The translations under genes were made by a program, and so were the position numbers. This document shows positions 18,037 to 30,900 of a DNA stretch of 64,000 nucleotides, piece after piece. Source of the stretch: Eutreptiella sp. 'Long Island Sound 2002' (Eukaryota > Euglenozoa > Euglenophyceae > Eutreptiales > Eutreptiaceae); assembly GCA_964036045.1 (NCBI GenBank), contig OZ038387.1, forward strand, positions 19,308,794-19,372,793, given 5' to 3'. The number at the start of each line of letters is the position of its first letter. The first letter of the stretch is position 1. The notes beneath the pieces are model-generated. The model ran no database searches. It was given only the letters and a program-made list of their open reading frames with translations, and had not been told where the DNA came from.

Positions 18037-21000
18037 CATGCCAAACGGAGGGCAAACACAGCCCATGGCCATTGGCAAGGCAAAGGCCCTCAGCACGGCA
18101 AAGGCAAAGGCCCACAGCAAGGCAAAGGCCCACAGCATGGCAAAGGGTATGGCCTTGCCCAAGGCAAAGGCCCTCAGCAAGGTAAAGGCCATGGCCCTTA
18201 GCAAGGCAAAGGGCATGGCCCTGCACAAGGCAAAGGCACACAGCAAGGCAAAGGGCATGGCCCTGCGCAAGGCAAAGGCCCCCAGCAAGGCACAGGCAAA
18301 GGCCAAGCCCATCCACAAGGCAAAGGCCATGGCCCCCCACCAGGCAAAGGTCAGCCCCCCCCACAAGGCACAGGCCAAGGCCCGCCGCAAGACAAAGGTC
18401 AGGCCCCACCACAAGGCACAGGCCAAGGCCCGCCGCAAGCCAAAGAGAAGGCCCGGACCTTTGCGGAAACCCTTGCCCACGTGGACTATGACATCGACAC
18501 GAACCCAGCCGATGGATTCACCACCCGTTGGGCTGATCGCGATGCGTATGTCCACAAGGCATCCTTGGTGCACACCGTGCATGAGATCGCCGCTGCCCGG
18601 AGGTGGGCATGGGACCAAGGTGCCCAGAGGGAGCTGTGCTTTGACAGGGTTGAGACGCCGAAGGAGGACAAGCATGGCAACATGGTCACGGTAATAGAAT
18701 GGTCTGCTGAGCTCGAAGTTTGGGGCAACTGCGAGCTGACCGATGGGGATCTCATCCATGGATGGGACATGAAGCGGGCAGATGTCGACACCCTTGACGT
18801 GGCACCAAACCCGGACTGGATTGGCAAGGTGCAAGGTGATGGCACCTCTGGTGACATGGTGACCATTGTTTGTGCGAACAAACCGCCCATCTTGCACATG
18901 CGCAGGTGGTGGTGCTGTGTCCTGCCTGACGAGGCAGCGTTCCGGTCGTTGCCCGAGGAGATACGGACGGGGGTGGCCTGCAACGAGTTGCTCAATGCCT
19001 CCCGGCAAGAACCACGGCTGTCTAACAGCCTCCCTGCCGAGGACCAGCAGATCCTGCGTCACCTTGTGGAGCATCATAACCTGAACCCCTCCCAAGCCTT
19101 GGCTGTCCGGCAATGTCTGGATGAGGGTGCTGTTGTCTCCTCCATGACTGGGGGGGGCGGCACGGGGAAGTGGGAGACCCTGGTGGCCTGCATCAAGGCA
19201 GTGATGTGGCAGCAGGGGCACTTCGACCCATGCATCCCGAATCCCAAGGCGCCAGATTCGATACACACTGGCAGGAAAGGGGGGGGGGACCAACCGACAA
19301 CCCCCCTGGGGCATGCATCTTGGTCACCGCCCCAGCAAACGCACATGTCGACAACCTGATGCTGCGGGTGATCCAATCGGCAGACCAGGATCTTGTCTTC
19401 TCAAAGGCGGTCCTGAAGGACCACCCCGTGCCCTGGATGCGGTTCCGAGCTGCAAGGGGCCGGACCCCCCCAGGTTTGGAGCCGTACAACCAAACAACAG
19501 TCCAAGAGACGTTGGCCAATCATCCGCACTTCAATGGCACATTGCAGTGTGCCCTCAACAGCTGCCCGGTTCTCTTTGCAACAGCTGGTATGGTCGCCAC
19601 ACGGCGGCCCAGTGGGTCTGGACTTGGCAGCTTTTGGGGCACAGCGCATGTTTTGTGGGGATGCCGGTCAACTGCGCCCATATAGTGCCATCACTCTTCT
19701 TGCAGCTGCAGCTGCAGCGAAAGCAGCTGCAGCGGAAGGGGATAAAAAGGGGAAAGGGGGCAAGGTGCCGGCTCAACATATTGCATGGCCGCAGTCCGAG
19801 CATTTTGCTAACCTCAATGTGCACCTTGACCAGGGACCAGGGATGCAGTATGGTGACTCGCAGCGCTTCGCCACAAGTAGTGTGTTGCAGTTTGTCCTGT
19901 ACCGTACAAGGTGTACTGCGTGTGTCCTAACCCAGCAATTCCGCATGGACGTGCCTTTGGCAACGGTGGTGCGTGGGCTGTTCACGGGGGGGTCCTTGGG
20001 CTGGTACCCCGCCTCGGCCCCACCATTACCCCCCGCGGTGTTGGCAGGGCAACGCATCCGCATAGTGAGCACAAACGATCCTGAGTGGAGATCAGAATTG
20101 ACACGGTACGGGATGTCGGGCGCCCGGGTGCAGATACTGAGAAGGGAGGTTGGCAGAGCATGGGAGAGCCTTGTCATGGACGAGGCCATGCGCAATCAGG
20201 GGAACACGAGCAAGGACGAGGCCTTGCTCGTGTTGCACTTTCTGGAGCATGCACACAGTGCAAATGTGTACCCCCCCAAGTCAGTGGCAATCGTCACCAC
20301 ACACTATGCGCAGATGCTATGGCTGCAGCACTGTGTGGGGGCGGCAGGGCGCCATATGCATGGGGACCAAGCATATGAGTGTGTGCAGATGATCGCCACC
20401 CTGGACCGGTACCAGGGTCTGCAGGCTGCGGTTGTCCTTGCCTCCCTGGTGTCCTCGGAGCCGGGGATCATGAAGGACGTGGTGCGGGCAAACACACTAA
20501 CCAGCAGGGCCCAATCGGAGCTGCATCTTTTCGGGGCCTTTCTCGGTTGGGAGAAGTCCCCCCTCACTGCGGGTTGGTTGAGTGGGCTGAGGGTGATGGC
20601 TGCCGAACTGCAAAATTTCCCTTCCCCAGACGACGTACAGAAGGTGCACCTCCTGGGGGTTATGTACCAACAGCCCACCCTTGCCAAAAAAGAGGTGGGC
20701 GTCATCTACAAGTTCAAGGGGGGGGGGTTGGGGGTGGTGGGGCAGTGGCTTTGGAAACCGTGGAGGAAGCATGCCAAAGCCCTTGACCCCTGGGGATTCT
20801 CCCCCCCCCAGAGTGACCAATTGTTGGACTGGGAGTGGATCATGGCCAACAAGAGGGTTGGGACACTGGAGATGCGGGTGCGCCTGGAAGTGGGGGACGT
20901 AGAACCAAAGCACCTCGGGGTGACCCTCCCCGATTTCACGGAGTGGGCATTGCCCTACATCCTCCTCAGGGATGAGGACACAGGTTGGGCAGGGTGGCAT

Positions 21001-21435
21001 GACATTGAGGGGTTGGAGAGAGTGTGCCACACACAGGATTTGGCGGACCACGAGCAAAGGCCGGTGCAGTTTCTGCTGACCAAGCCCTTCCGCGAGGCCC
21101 AAACCTATTCCCAGCCCCCCCGGTCATCTGGCTACCGCACTGTGTCTCTGCCTGTGTGGCAGGATGCCTACAAGCACGTGGACATGGTAGGCTTCCTGGG
21201 CGATGACTTCTGCACACCCTTGGGGGTGTATGTGGCGTCTTTGCTCCATGGGGTGAGAGAGTGTGAGGGGGGGCGCGATGTGTGTGCCCCACATGCTGTT
21301 CACCCCGGACATGCCCAGCACTGTGGTTGGAAGCCATTGCCGGATCGCGTGAAGCGGTATGTCCTTGGCATGGTCGCACCGGCAGAGAAGCCTACATTTT
21401 CACCTGGCATCCCTCTTTCGGTTCGGAAATCATGA
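18037..21435 (+). pseudogene. SF1 (UPF1-like) helicase, degraded
   Basis: An ATP-driven nucleic-acid unwinding protein by motif order. A Gly/Gln/Pro/Lys-rich repeat (to about 18450, with one TAG at 18199-18201) leads into a unique N-domain (18480-19130). Motif I is GGGGTGKW at about 19150, with Trp in place of the usual Thr/Ser. A G-run at about 19279-19288 shifts the frame. Motif Ia (ILVTAPANAHVDNL) follows at about 19318. The frame returns at about 19600, where the DEAxQ box (motif II) should lie but is absent. Motif III is FCGDAGQLRP (about 19656), then QQFRM (about 19935), motif V DRYQGLQAAVVLASL (about 20405) and motif VI TSRAQSELHLFG (about 20500). The C-terminal 300 residues are unassigned. 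It ends in TGA. The start is uncertain: the nearest ATG (18038) is in another frame. Two frame breaks and damaged ATPase motifs suggest an inactive gene, though introns or assembly errors at G-runs could mimic this. Confidence 0.7.
18199..18201 (+). other. In-frame TAG at a Gln position of the helicase N-terminal repeat
   Basis: Neighbouring repeat units read PQQGKG with CAG as the first Gln; this unit reads P-TAG-QGKG. A single C-to-T change explains it. The frame then stays open into the helicase. Confidence 0.6.
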
Positions 21436-21466
21436 CATGACCCTGGCTCTGTGGAACATTGGACAG

Positions 21467-21507
21467 CCTAACCCTAACCCTAACCCTAACCCTAACCCTA
21501 ACCCTAA
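21467..21507. repeat. Interstitial telomeric repeat (CCCTAA)n
   Basis: Almost seven perfect CCCTAA units lie just downstream of the helicase stop. They adjoin the conserved TCAAGACTGAATATTGGGAC border of the 1.15-kb repeat. Confidence 0.95.
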
Positions 21508-22664
21508 TCAAGACTGAATATTGGGACCGAGCTGGTGGGGGAGGGAACATTAGCTATGACTGGTGAAGGACATCAAGAATGATTCACACATTGATGGCCC
21601 TTCACAAAGTGAAATCAGCTTGCAAGTCAACCCCATCACCACGAGGCCCACTTTCAAGGCTTTTGTTGGACTTCTGAGGGGCCAAAATGCCCCAAAATGG
21701 GCTCAAAATGGGCTCATTTCACCCGTTTGTGCACCCCAAATGGTCTAGGATGATTTCCGGAAAAACGCGTTTTTGACCCATTCTTGACCCATTTCTGGTC
21801 CCAAAACAGCCTTTTTTCAAGGCATTTTGAGATTTTCGGAGGACCAAAATGGGCCACCACAAGCTCAAAATGGTCCAAAAACACTTGTTTTAGCGTCGCA
21901 CATGGTCTAGGATCATTTTTGAGAAAAGTCATCTTTTTGCCCCTACTGGACCCTAATGACCCATTTGGGCACCCACCTGTTTGGGCTTGAGCTTGCAGCT
22001 TGCCGCAGCCTACTGGGCTTGCGTACGAGGGTGTAGGCGTCCGTTTGGGCAATTCTAAGGGGTGGAAACCACAAAAAGTGGGGGGTTGCGGGTGGAGTAG
22101 GTGCCCTCAGAATCGCATTTTGAGCCATGTAGCCAAAGATATGGCCTAATCTTGGTTTGTGGCTGTCGGCATTTGAAGCTTCCGGGGGCCTTTTTGGGCC
22201 GTTTCCGGGACATGTACTGGTGTTAGAGGGCGGCAAAGAGCTCGTTGACATAGGGAAGTCAAGCCGCACGTGCAGAGTAGCCACCGTTTCCCTTCGTTTG
22301 GCCGTTTTGAATGTGTTCTAGGGCTTTTTAAGCCCAAAAATGGCTGTTTTTGGCCCTAAAGTGCAGTTTTTGAAAGCGAGGTCCGCCACTTGCAAATCCC
22401 GTTCCCGGCCGCCACCGTTGAGTTTCTTGCTCAAACTTTGTGTGATTGTACTTCACACCCATAGGTATCATCCACCAAAATTTCACCCGAATCTGAACCC
22501 CCACGACGGAGTTCTGATTTTTACCCATTTCGCGCGTGCTGCTGCTCGCTGCTTGCTGCTGCTTGCTGCTGCTTGCTGCTGCTGCTGCTAAACCTGGTAG
22601 GTCCACCCTAGACACTAAAAAGGGTTATAAAACCAAGACTGGTTCCACCAGCTCGGTGACCCCA
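21507..22664 (+). repeat. Telomere-linked 1.15-kb repeat, copy 1
   Basis: Starts TCAAGACTGAATATTGGGAC, followed by CGAGCTGGTGG, and ends with GGGTTATAAAACC and CCACCAGCTCGGT. The two ends carry a 13-bp inverted repeat (ACCGAGCTGGTGG). The body is non-coding, with (GCT)n tracts near the right end. It is bordered on the left by CCCTAA repeats and on the right by GACCCCAA, a decayed telomeric unit. Confidence 0.88.
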
Positions 22665-23815
22665 ATCAAGACTGAATATTGGGACCGAGCTGGTGGGGGA
22701 GGGAACATCACCTATGACTGGTGAGGGACATCAACAATGATTCACACATTGATGGCCATTGAGAAAGTGAAATCAGCTTGCAAGTGAACCCCATCACCAC
22801 AAGGCCCACTTTCAAGGCTTTTTGGACATCTGAGGGGCCAAAATTGCCCAAAATGGGTTCAAAATGGGCTCATAATGGGCTCATTTCACCCGTTTGCGCA
22901 CCCCAAATGGTCTAGGATGATTTTTGGAAAAATGCGTTTTTGACCCATTTTTGACCCACTTTAGGTCCCAAAACAGCCCATTTTCAAGGCATTTTGGGAT
23001 TTTCGGAGGACCAAAATGGGCCACCACAAGCTCAAAACGGTCCAAAAACACTCGTTTTACCTTGGCACGTGGTATAGGATCATTTTTGAGAAAAGTCATC
23101 TTTTTGCCCCTACTGGACCCTGTTGACCCATTTGGGCACCCACCTATTTGGGCTTGAGCTTGTAGCTTGCCGCAGCCTAGTGGGCCTAGGTATGGGGGTC
23201 TAGGCGTCCGTTTGGGCAATTTTGAGGGGTGGAAACCACAAAAAGTGGGGGGTTGCGGGTGGAGTAGGTGCCCTCGGAATCGCATTTTGAGCCATGTAGC
23301 CAAAGATATGGCGTGTTCTTGGTTTGTGGCTGTCGGCATTTGGAGGTTCTGGGGGCCTTTTTGGGCCGTTTCCGGGATGTATCATGGAGTTAGAGGGCCG
23401 CAAAGAGCTCGTTGACACGGGGAAGTCAAGCCGCACATAGAGTGTACCCACCGTTTCCCTTCGTTTGGCCGTTTTGAATGTGTTCCAGGGCTGTTTGGGC
23501 CCAAAAATGACTGTTTTTGGCCCTAAACTGCAGTTTTTGAAACTGAGGTCCGCCACTTGCGAATCCCGTTCCCGGCCGCCACCGTTGAGTTTCTTGCTCA
23601 AACTTTGTGTGATTGTACTTCACACCCATAGGTATCATCCATCAAAATTTCATCCGAATGTGAAGCACCACGACGGAGTTCTGATTTTTGCCCATGTCGC
23701 GCGTGCTGCTTGCTTGCTGCTTGCTTGCTGCTTGCTGCTTGCTTGCTAAACCTGGTAGGTCCACCCTAGACCCTAAAAAGGGTTATAAAACCAAGACTGG
23801 TTCCACCAGCTCGGT
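22665..23815 (+). repeat. Telomere-linked 1.15-kb repeat, copy 2
   Basis: About 90% or more similar to copy 1 throughout by eye, with the same borders and a GCTTGCTTGCT tract near its right end. It is followed directly by telomeric repeats at 23816-23838. Confidence 0.88.
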
Positions 23816-23838
23816 AACCCTAACCCTAACCCTAACCA
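23816..23838. repeat. Interstitial telomeric repeat (AACCCT)n
   Basis: AACCCTAACCCTAACCCTAA lies immediately after the second 1.15-kb copy, so the pair of copies is embedded in a telomeric tract. Confidence 0.93.
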
Positions 23839-23885
23839 AGTATGGCGCATGTGGAGGTGTGTGTGGGACATCGGACGTTGAGAAT

Positions 23886-24321
23886 GGATGGTACATGGAA
23901 TGTCATGGGTTGCCGGCCACAATCTCAGGGTCTCTATTGTCCACCTCTCGTCTATGTGCAGTGTTTGCTTCCGTGCTTCAGGGTGTCATGAACCAAGTCA
24001 GGGGCTCTACAGAAACCCCCCCCTCCTGCCCCGCTTCCTGACGTACCCAGGGTCCCCATGAGGTGACCCAAGTTGGTGTGATGTCCTTGCCTTGGCGCAA
24101 CGACTTGCACCCCTAGAACATAGACTTTGGATGGTACATGGAACGTCATGGGTTGCCGGCCACAATCTGAGGGTCTCTATTGTCCGCCCCTCGTCTAGGT
24201 GCAGTGTTTGCTTCCGTGCTTCAGGGTGTCATGAACCAAGTCAGGGGCTCTACAGAAACCCCCACCCCCCTGCCCCGCTTCGTGACGTACCCAGGGTCCC
24301 CATGAGGTGACCCAAGTTGGT
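23886..24321. repeat. 243-bp tandem duplication
   Basis: The block from GGATGGTACATGG to GAGGTGACCCAAGTTGG occurs at 23886-24077 and 24129-24320. The copies differ by a few substitutions and a C-run length change. No clear protein frame; stops interrupt all frames. Confidence 0.88.
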
Positions 24322-24988
24322 CATGTTTGAGTGCCCGTGATACCGTCTGCCCTAGTGGCTGTGATGTGCTGAGATCCTGACGGCGCCAGGCGGGAAGCCC
24401 AGTTGCCTGACTACACTCCCAGCGGTCCGCCACTGTCAGTCCCAGTGTGAGCCTACCGACTTGCAGACGCACTTGCAGTCGGGTGGCGACCTCCGGTGTC
24501 CTGACCTCGGTCAGTCTGCCTGGGAAACTGGTGGTTTGAGGAGTCGACGCCTCCGCCCAGACTGCATGGGGACTCCCCCATGCATGGCCTTCGTGGTAAT
24601 GGGGCGAGGGAAAAGACGGCCTTGATGCCCGATCCCTTATGGAGGAGCTCGTTCGGCTTTACCACTCTGGACTCGCGTCGTGGATATGGACATGGTGCGC
24701 CCAAGGAAGGACCCGTGGGGACTCTCCCCCAGCCTGCGGCCTTGGGAAGCCTGGGGTAGCCTGATGGATCTTTGTGGTCGCTTTCGACCTGTGGGACCAC
24801 CTCGGTCGTCGTGTGACGCCTATGTTGGCCGTGTATGCCACTGCCACTGTGGTAGTGACCGTCGCAGCCGGCACCCGGTGCGCCTGGTATGGGTTAACGG
24901 GTCCTTTGGATGCCAAACAATCGCCGCCAGGACCCGGGACGTGATACTTCATACTATACATGCAGTTACTAACAACTACAGCACCATA
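24322..24988. other. Unassigned segment before the large minisatellite
   Basis: GC-rich single-copy sequence with no long conserved frame. A short frame at 24790-24950 (CHCGSDRRSRHPVRLVWVNG) has a protein-like look but is too short to assign. Confidence 0.4.
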
Positions 24989-27900
24989 CCTCCGTGAATT
25001 GGTTATGCCCCTCCGTGAATTATTTGATGCCTCCGTGAATTATTTATGCCCCTCCGTGAATTATTTCACCCCTCCGTGAATTATTTACGCCCCTCCGTGA
25101 ATTATTTCACCCCTCCGTGAATTATTTATGCCCCTCCGTGAATTATTTGATGCCTCCGTGAATTATTTACGCCCCTCCGTGAATTATTTCACCCCTCCGT
25201 GAATTATTTACGCCCCTCCGTGAATTATTTGATGCCTCCGTGAATTATTTACGCCCCTCCATGAATTATTTGATGCCTCCGTGAATTATTTACGCCCCTC
25301 CGTGAATTATTTGAGGCCTCCGTGAATTATTTATGCCCCTCCGTGAATTATTTGATGCCTCCGTGAATTATTTACGCCCCTCCGTGAATTAATTTACCCC
25401 TCCGTGAATTATTTATGCCCCTCCGTGAATTATTTGGGCCCTCCGTGAATTATTTACGCCCCTCCGTGAATTATTTCACCCCTCCGTGAATCATTTATGC
25501 CCCTCCGTGAATTATTTCACCCCTCCGTGAATTATTTATGCCCCTCCGTGAATTATTTGGGCCCTCCGTGAATTATTTACGCCCCTCCGTGAATTATTTC
25601 ACCCCTCCGTGAATTATTTACGCCCCTCCGTGAATTATTTCACCCCTCCGTGAATTATTTATGCCCCTCCGTGAATTATTTCACCCCTCCGTGAATTATT
25701 TATGCCCCTCCGTGAATTATTTGATGCCTCCGTGAATTATTTATGCCCCTCCGTGAATTATTTGGGCCCTCCGTGAATTATTTACGACCCTCCGTGAATT
25801 TTTTCACCCCTCCGTGAATTATTTATGCCCCTCCGTGAATTATTTGATGCCTCCGTGAATTATTTACGCCCCTCCGTGAATTATTTGATGCCTCCGTGAA
25901 TTATTTACGCCCCTCCGTGAATTTTTTGGGCCCTCCGTGAATTATTTACGCCCCTCCGTGAATTATTTCACCCCTCCGTGAATTATTTATGCCCCTCCGT
26001 GAATTATTTGATGCCTCCGTGAATTATTTACGCCCCTCCGTGAATTATTTCACCCCTCCGTGAATTATTTACGCCCCTCCGTGAATTATTTGATGCCTCC
26101 GTGAATTATTTACGCCCCTCCGTGAATTATTTGATGCCTCCGTGAATTATTTACGCCCCTCCGTGAATTATTTGATGCCTCCGTGAATTATTTACGCCCC
26201 TCCGTGAATTAATTTACCCCTCCGTGAATTATTTATGCCCCTCCGTGAATTATTTGGGCCCTCCGTGAATTATTTACGCCCCTCCGTGAATTATTTCACC
26301 CCTCCGTGAATTATTTACGCCCCTCCGTGAATTTTTTGGGCCCTCCGTGAATTATTTATGCCCCTCCGTGAATTATTTGATGCCTCCGTGAATTATTTAC
26401 GCCCCTCTGTGAATTTTTTGGGCCCTCCGTGAATTATTTACGCCCCTCCGTGAATTATTTCGGCCCTCCGTGAATTATTTATGCCCCTCCGTGAATTATT
26501 TGATGCCTCCGTGAATTATTTGTGCCCCTCCGTGAATTATTTCACCCCTCCGTGAATTATTTACGCCCCTCCGTGAATTTTTTACGCCCCTCCGTGACTT
26601 TATTTATGCCCCTCCGTGAATTATTTCACCCCTCCGTGAATTATTTATGCCCCTCCGTGAATTATTTGATGCCTCCGTGAATTATTCATGCCCCTCCGTG
26701 AATTATTTGGGCCCTCCGTGAATTATTTACGCCCCTCCGTGAATTATTTCACCCCTCCGTGAATTATTTATGTCCCTCCGTGAATTATTTGATGCCTCCG
26801 TGAATTATTTACGCCCCTCCGTGAATTATTTGATGCCTCCGTGAATTATTTACGCCCCTCTGTGAATTTTTTGGGCCCTCCGTGAATTATTTACGCCCCT
26901 CCGTGAATTATTTCGGCCCTCCGTGAATTATTTATGCCCCTCCGTGAATTATTTGATGCCTCCGTGAATTATTTGTGCCCCTCCGTGAATTATTTCACCC
27001 CTCCGTGAATTATTTACGCCCCTCCGTGAATTATTTCACCCCTCCGTGAATTATTTATGCCCCTCCGTGAATTATTTGATGCCTCCGTGAATTATTTACG
27101 CCCCTCGGTGAATTATTTCACCCCTCCGTGAATTATTTACGCCCCTCCGTGAATTATTTGATGCCTCCGTGAATTATTTGCGCCCCTCCATGAATTATTT
27201 GATGCCTCCGTGAATTATTTACGCCCCTCCGTGAATTATTTGAGCCCTCCGTGAATTATTTATGCCCCTCGGTGAATTATTTGATGCCTCCGTGAATTAT
27301 TTACGCCCCTCCGTGAATTAATTTACCCCTCCGTGAATTATTTATGCCCCTCCGTGAATTATTTGGGCCCTCCGTGAATTAGTTACGCCCCTCCGTGAAT
27401 TATTTCACCCCTCCGTGAATTATTTACGCCCCTCCGTGAATTATTTGGGCCCTCCGTGAATTATTTACGCCCCTCCGTGAATTATTTCACCCCTCCGTGA
27501 ATTATTTATGCCCCTCGGTGAATTATTTCACCCCTCCGTGAATTATTTATGCCCCTCCGTGAATTATTTGATGCCTCCGTGAATTATTTATGCCCCTCCG
27601 TGAATTATTTGGGCCCTCCGTGAATCCTTTACGCCCCTCCGTGAATTATTTCACCCCTCCGTGAATTATTTATGCCCCTCCGTGAATTATTTGATGCCTC
27701 CGTGAATCTTTTACGCCCCTCCGTGAATTAATTGATGCCTCCGTGAATTATTTACGCCCCTCCGTGAATTATTTGATGCCTCCGTGAATTATTTACGCCC
27801 CTCCGTGAATTATTTCACCCCTCCGTGAATTATTTACGCCCCGCCGTGAATTATTTGGGCCCTCCGTGAATTATTTACGCCCGTCCGTGAATTATTTCAC

Positions 27901-30900
27901 CCCTCCGTGAATTATTTATGCCCCTCCGTGAATTATTTCACCCCTCCGTGAATTATTTTTTGCCCCTCCGTGAATTATTTGATGCCTCTGTGAATTATTT
28001 ATGCCCCTCCGTGAATTATTTGGGCCCTCCGTGAATTATTTACGCCCCTCCGTGAATTATTTCACCCCTCCGTGAATTATTTATGCCCCTCCGTGAATTA
28101 TTTGATGCCTCCGTGAATTATTTACGCCCCTCCGTGAATTATTTGATGCCTCCATGAATTATTTACGCCCCTCCGTGAATTTTTTGGGCCCTCCGTGAAT
28201 TATTTACGCCCCTCCGTGAATTATTTCGGCCCTCCGTGAATTATTTATGCCCCTCCGTGAATTATTTGATGCCTCCGTGAATTATTTATGCCCCTCCGTG
28301 AATTATTTCACCCCTCCGTGAATTATTTACGCCCCTCCGTGAATTATTTCACCCCTCCGTGAATTATTTATGCCCCTCCGTGAATTATTTGATGCCTCCG
28401 TGAATTATTTATGCCCCTCCGTGAATCATTTGATGCCTCCGTGCATCATTTGGGCCCTCCGTGAATTATTTACGCCCCTCCGTGAATTATTTCACCCCTC
28501 CGTGAATTATTTACGCCCCTCCGTGAATTTTTTCACCCCTCCGTGAATTATTTATGCCCCTCCGTGAATTATTTAATGCCTCCGTGAATTATTTATGCCC
28601 CTGTGTGAATTATTTGATGCCTCCGTGAATTATTTACGCCCCTCCGTGAATTATTTGATGCCTCCGTGAATTATTTACGCCCCTCCGTGAACTATTTGGG
28701 CCCTCCGTGAATTATTTACGCCCCTCCGTGAATTATTTCACCCCTCCGTGAATTATTTCACCCCTCCGTGAATTATTTGATGCCTTCGTGAATTATTTAT
28801 ACCCCTCCGTGAATTATTTCACCCCTCCGTGAATTTTTTCACCCCTCCGTGTATTATTTATGCCCCTCCGTGAATTATTTCACCCCTCCGTGAATTATTT
28901 ACGCCCCTCCGTGAATTATTTCACCCCTCCGTGAATCATTTATGCCCCTCCGTGAATTCTTTGATGCCTCCGTGAATTATTTACGCCCCTCCGTGAATTA
29001 TTTGATGCCTCCATGAATTATTTACGCCCCTCGGTGAATTATTTGATGCCTCCGTGAATTATTTACGCCCCTCCGTGAATTATTTGATGCCTCCGTGAAT
29101 TATTTACGCCCCTCCGTGAATTATTTCACCCCTCCGTGAATTATTTATGCCCCTCCGTGAATTATTTGATGCCTCCGTGAATTATTCATGCCCCTCCGTG
29201 AATTATTTGGGCCCTCCGTGAATTATTTACGCCCCTCCGTGAATTATTTCACCCCTCCGTGAATTATTTATGTCCCTCCGTGAATTATTTGATGCCTCCG
29301 TGAATTATTTACGCCCCTCCGTGAATTATTTGATGCCTCCGTGAATTATTTACGCCCCTCTGTGAATTTTTTGGGCCCTCCGTGAATTATTTACGCCCCT
29401 CCGTAAATTATTTCGGCCCTCCGTGAATTATTTATGCCCCTCCGTGAATTATTTGATGCCTCCGTGAATTATTTGTGCCCCTCCGTGAATTATTTCACCC
29501 CTCCGTGAATTATTTACGCCCCTCCGTGAATTATTTCACCCCTCCGTGAATTATTTATGCCCCTCCGTGAATTATTTGATGCCTCCGTGAATTATTTACG
29601 CCCCTCCGTGAATTCTTTCACCCCTCCGTGAATTATTTACGCCCCTCCGTGAATTATTTGATGCCTCCGTGAATTATTTGCGCCCCTCCATGAATTATTT
29701 GATGCCTCCGTGAATTATTTACGCCCCTCCGTGAATTATTTGAGCCCTCCGTGAATTATTTATGCCCCTCGGTGAATTATTTGATGCCTCCGTGAATTAT
29801 TTACGCCCCTCCGTGAATTAATTTACCCCTCCGTGAATTATTTATGCCCCTCCGTGAATTATTTGGGCCCTCCGTGAATTAGTTACGCCCCTCCGTGAAT
29901 TATTTCACCCCTCCGTGAATTATTTACGCCCCTCCGTGAATTATTTGGGCCCTCCGTGAATTATTTACGCCCCTCCGTGAATTATTTCACCCCTCCGTGA
30001 ATTATTTATGCCCCTCGGTGAATTATTTCACCCCTCCGTGAATTATTTATGCCCCTCCGTGAATTATTTGATGCCTCCGTGAATTATTTATGCCCCTCCG
30101 TGAATTATTTGGGCCCTCCGTGAATCCTTTACGCCCCTCCGTGAATTATTTCACCCCTCCGTGAATTATTTATGCCCCTCCGTGAATTATTTGATGCCTC
30201 CGTGAATCTTTTACGCCCCTCCGTGAATTAATTGATGCCTCCGTGAATTATTTACGCCCCTCCGTGAATTATTTGATGCCTCCGTGAATTATTTACGCCC
30301 CTCCGTGAATTATTTCACCCCTCCGTGAATTATTTACGCCCCGCCGTGAATTATTTGGGCCCTCCGTGAATTATTTACGCCCGTCCGTGAATTATTTCAC
30401 CCCTCCGTGAATTATTTATGCCCCTCCGTGAATTATTTCACCCCTCCGTGAATTATTTTTTGCCCCTCCGTGAATTATTTGATGCCTCTGTGAATTATTT
30501 ATGCCCCTCCGTGAATTATTTGGGCCCTCCGTGAATTATTTACGCCCCTCCGTGAATTATTTCACCCCTCCGTGAATTATTTATGCCCCTCCGTGAATTA
30601 TTTGATGCCTCCGTGAATTATTTACGCCCCTCCGTGAATTATTTGATGCCTCCATGAATTATTTACGCCCCTCCGTGAATTTTTTGGGCCCTCCGTGAAT
30701 TATTTACGCCCCTCCGTGAATTATTTCGGCCCTCCGTGAATTATTTATGCCCCTCCGTGAATTATTTGATGCCTCCGTGAATTATTTATGCCCCTCCGTG
30801 AATTATTTCACCCCTCCGTGAATTATTTACGCCCCTCCGTGAATTATTTCACCCCTCCGTGAATTATTTATGCCCCTCCGTGAATTATTTGATGCCTCCG

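Noticed and set aside
17606-18083. Minus-strand ORFs through the 88-bp array
   Set aside because: Open frames repeat with the array in shifted phases because 88 is not divisible by 3; this is not coding.
17965-19314. 449-codon minus-strand ORF
   Set aside because: Its repetitive Ala/Leu/Cys content mirrors the GGCAAAGGC repeat of the helicase N-terminus, and it continues antisense to the helicase.
23886-24321. LINE endonuclease fragment suggested by a TWNVMG-like translation
   Set aside because: Stops interrupt the frame within 40 codons and no other endonuclease motif follows.
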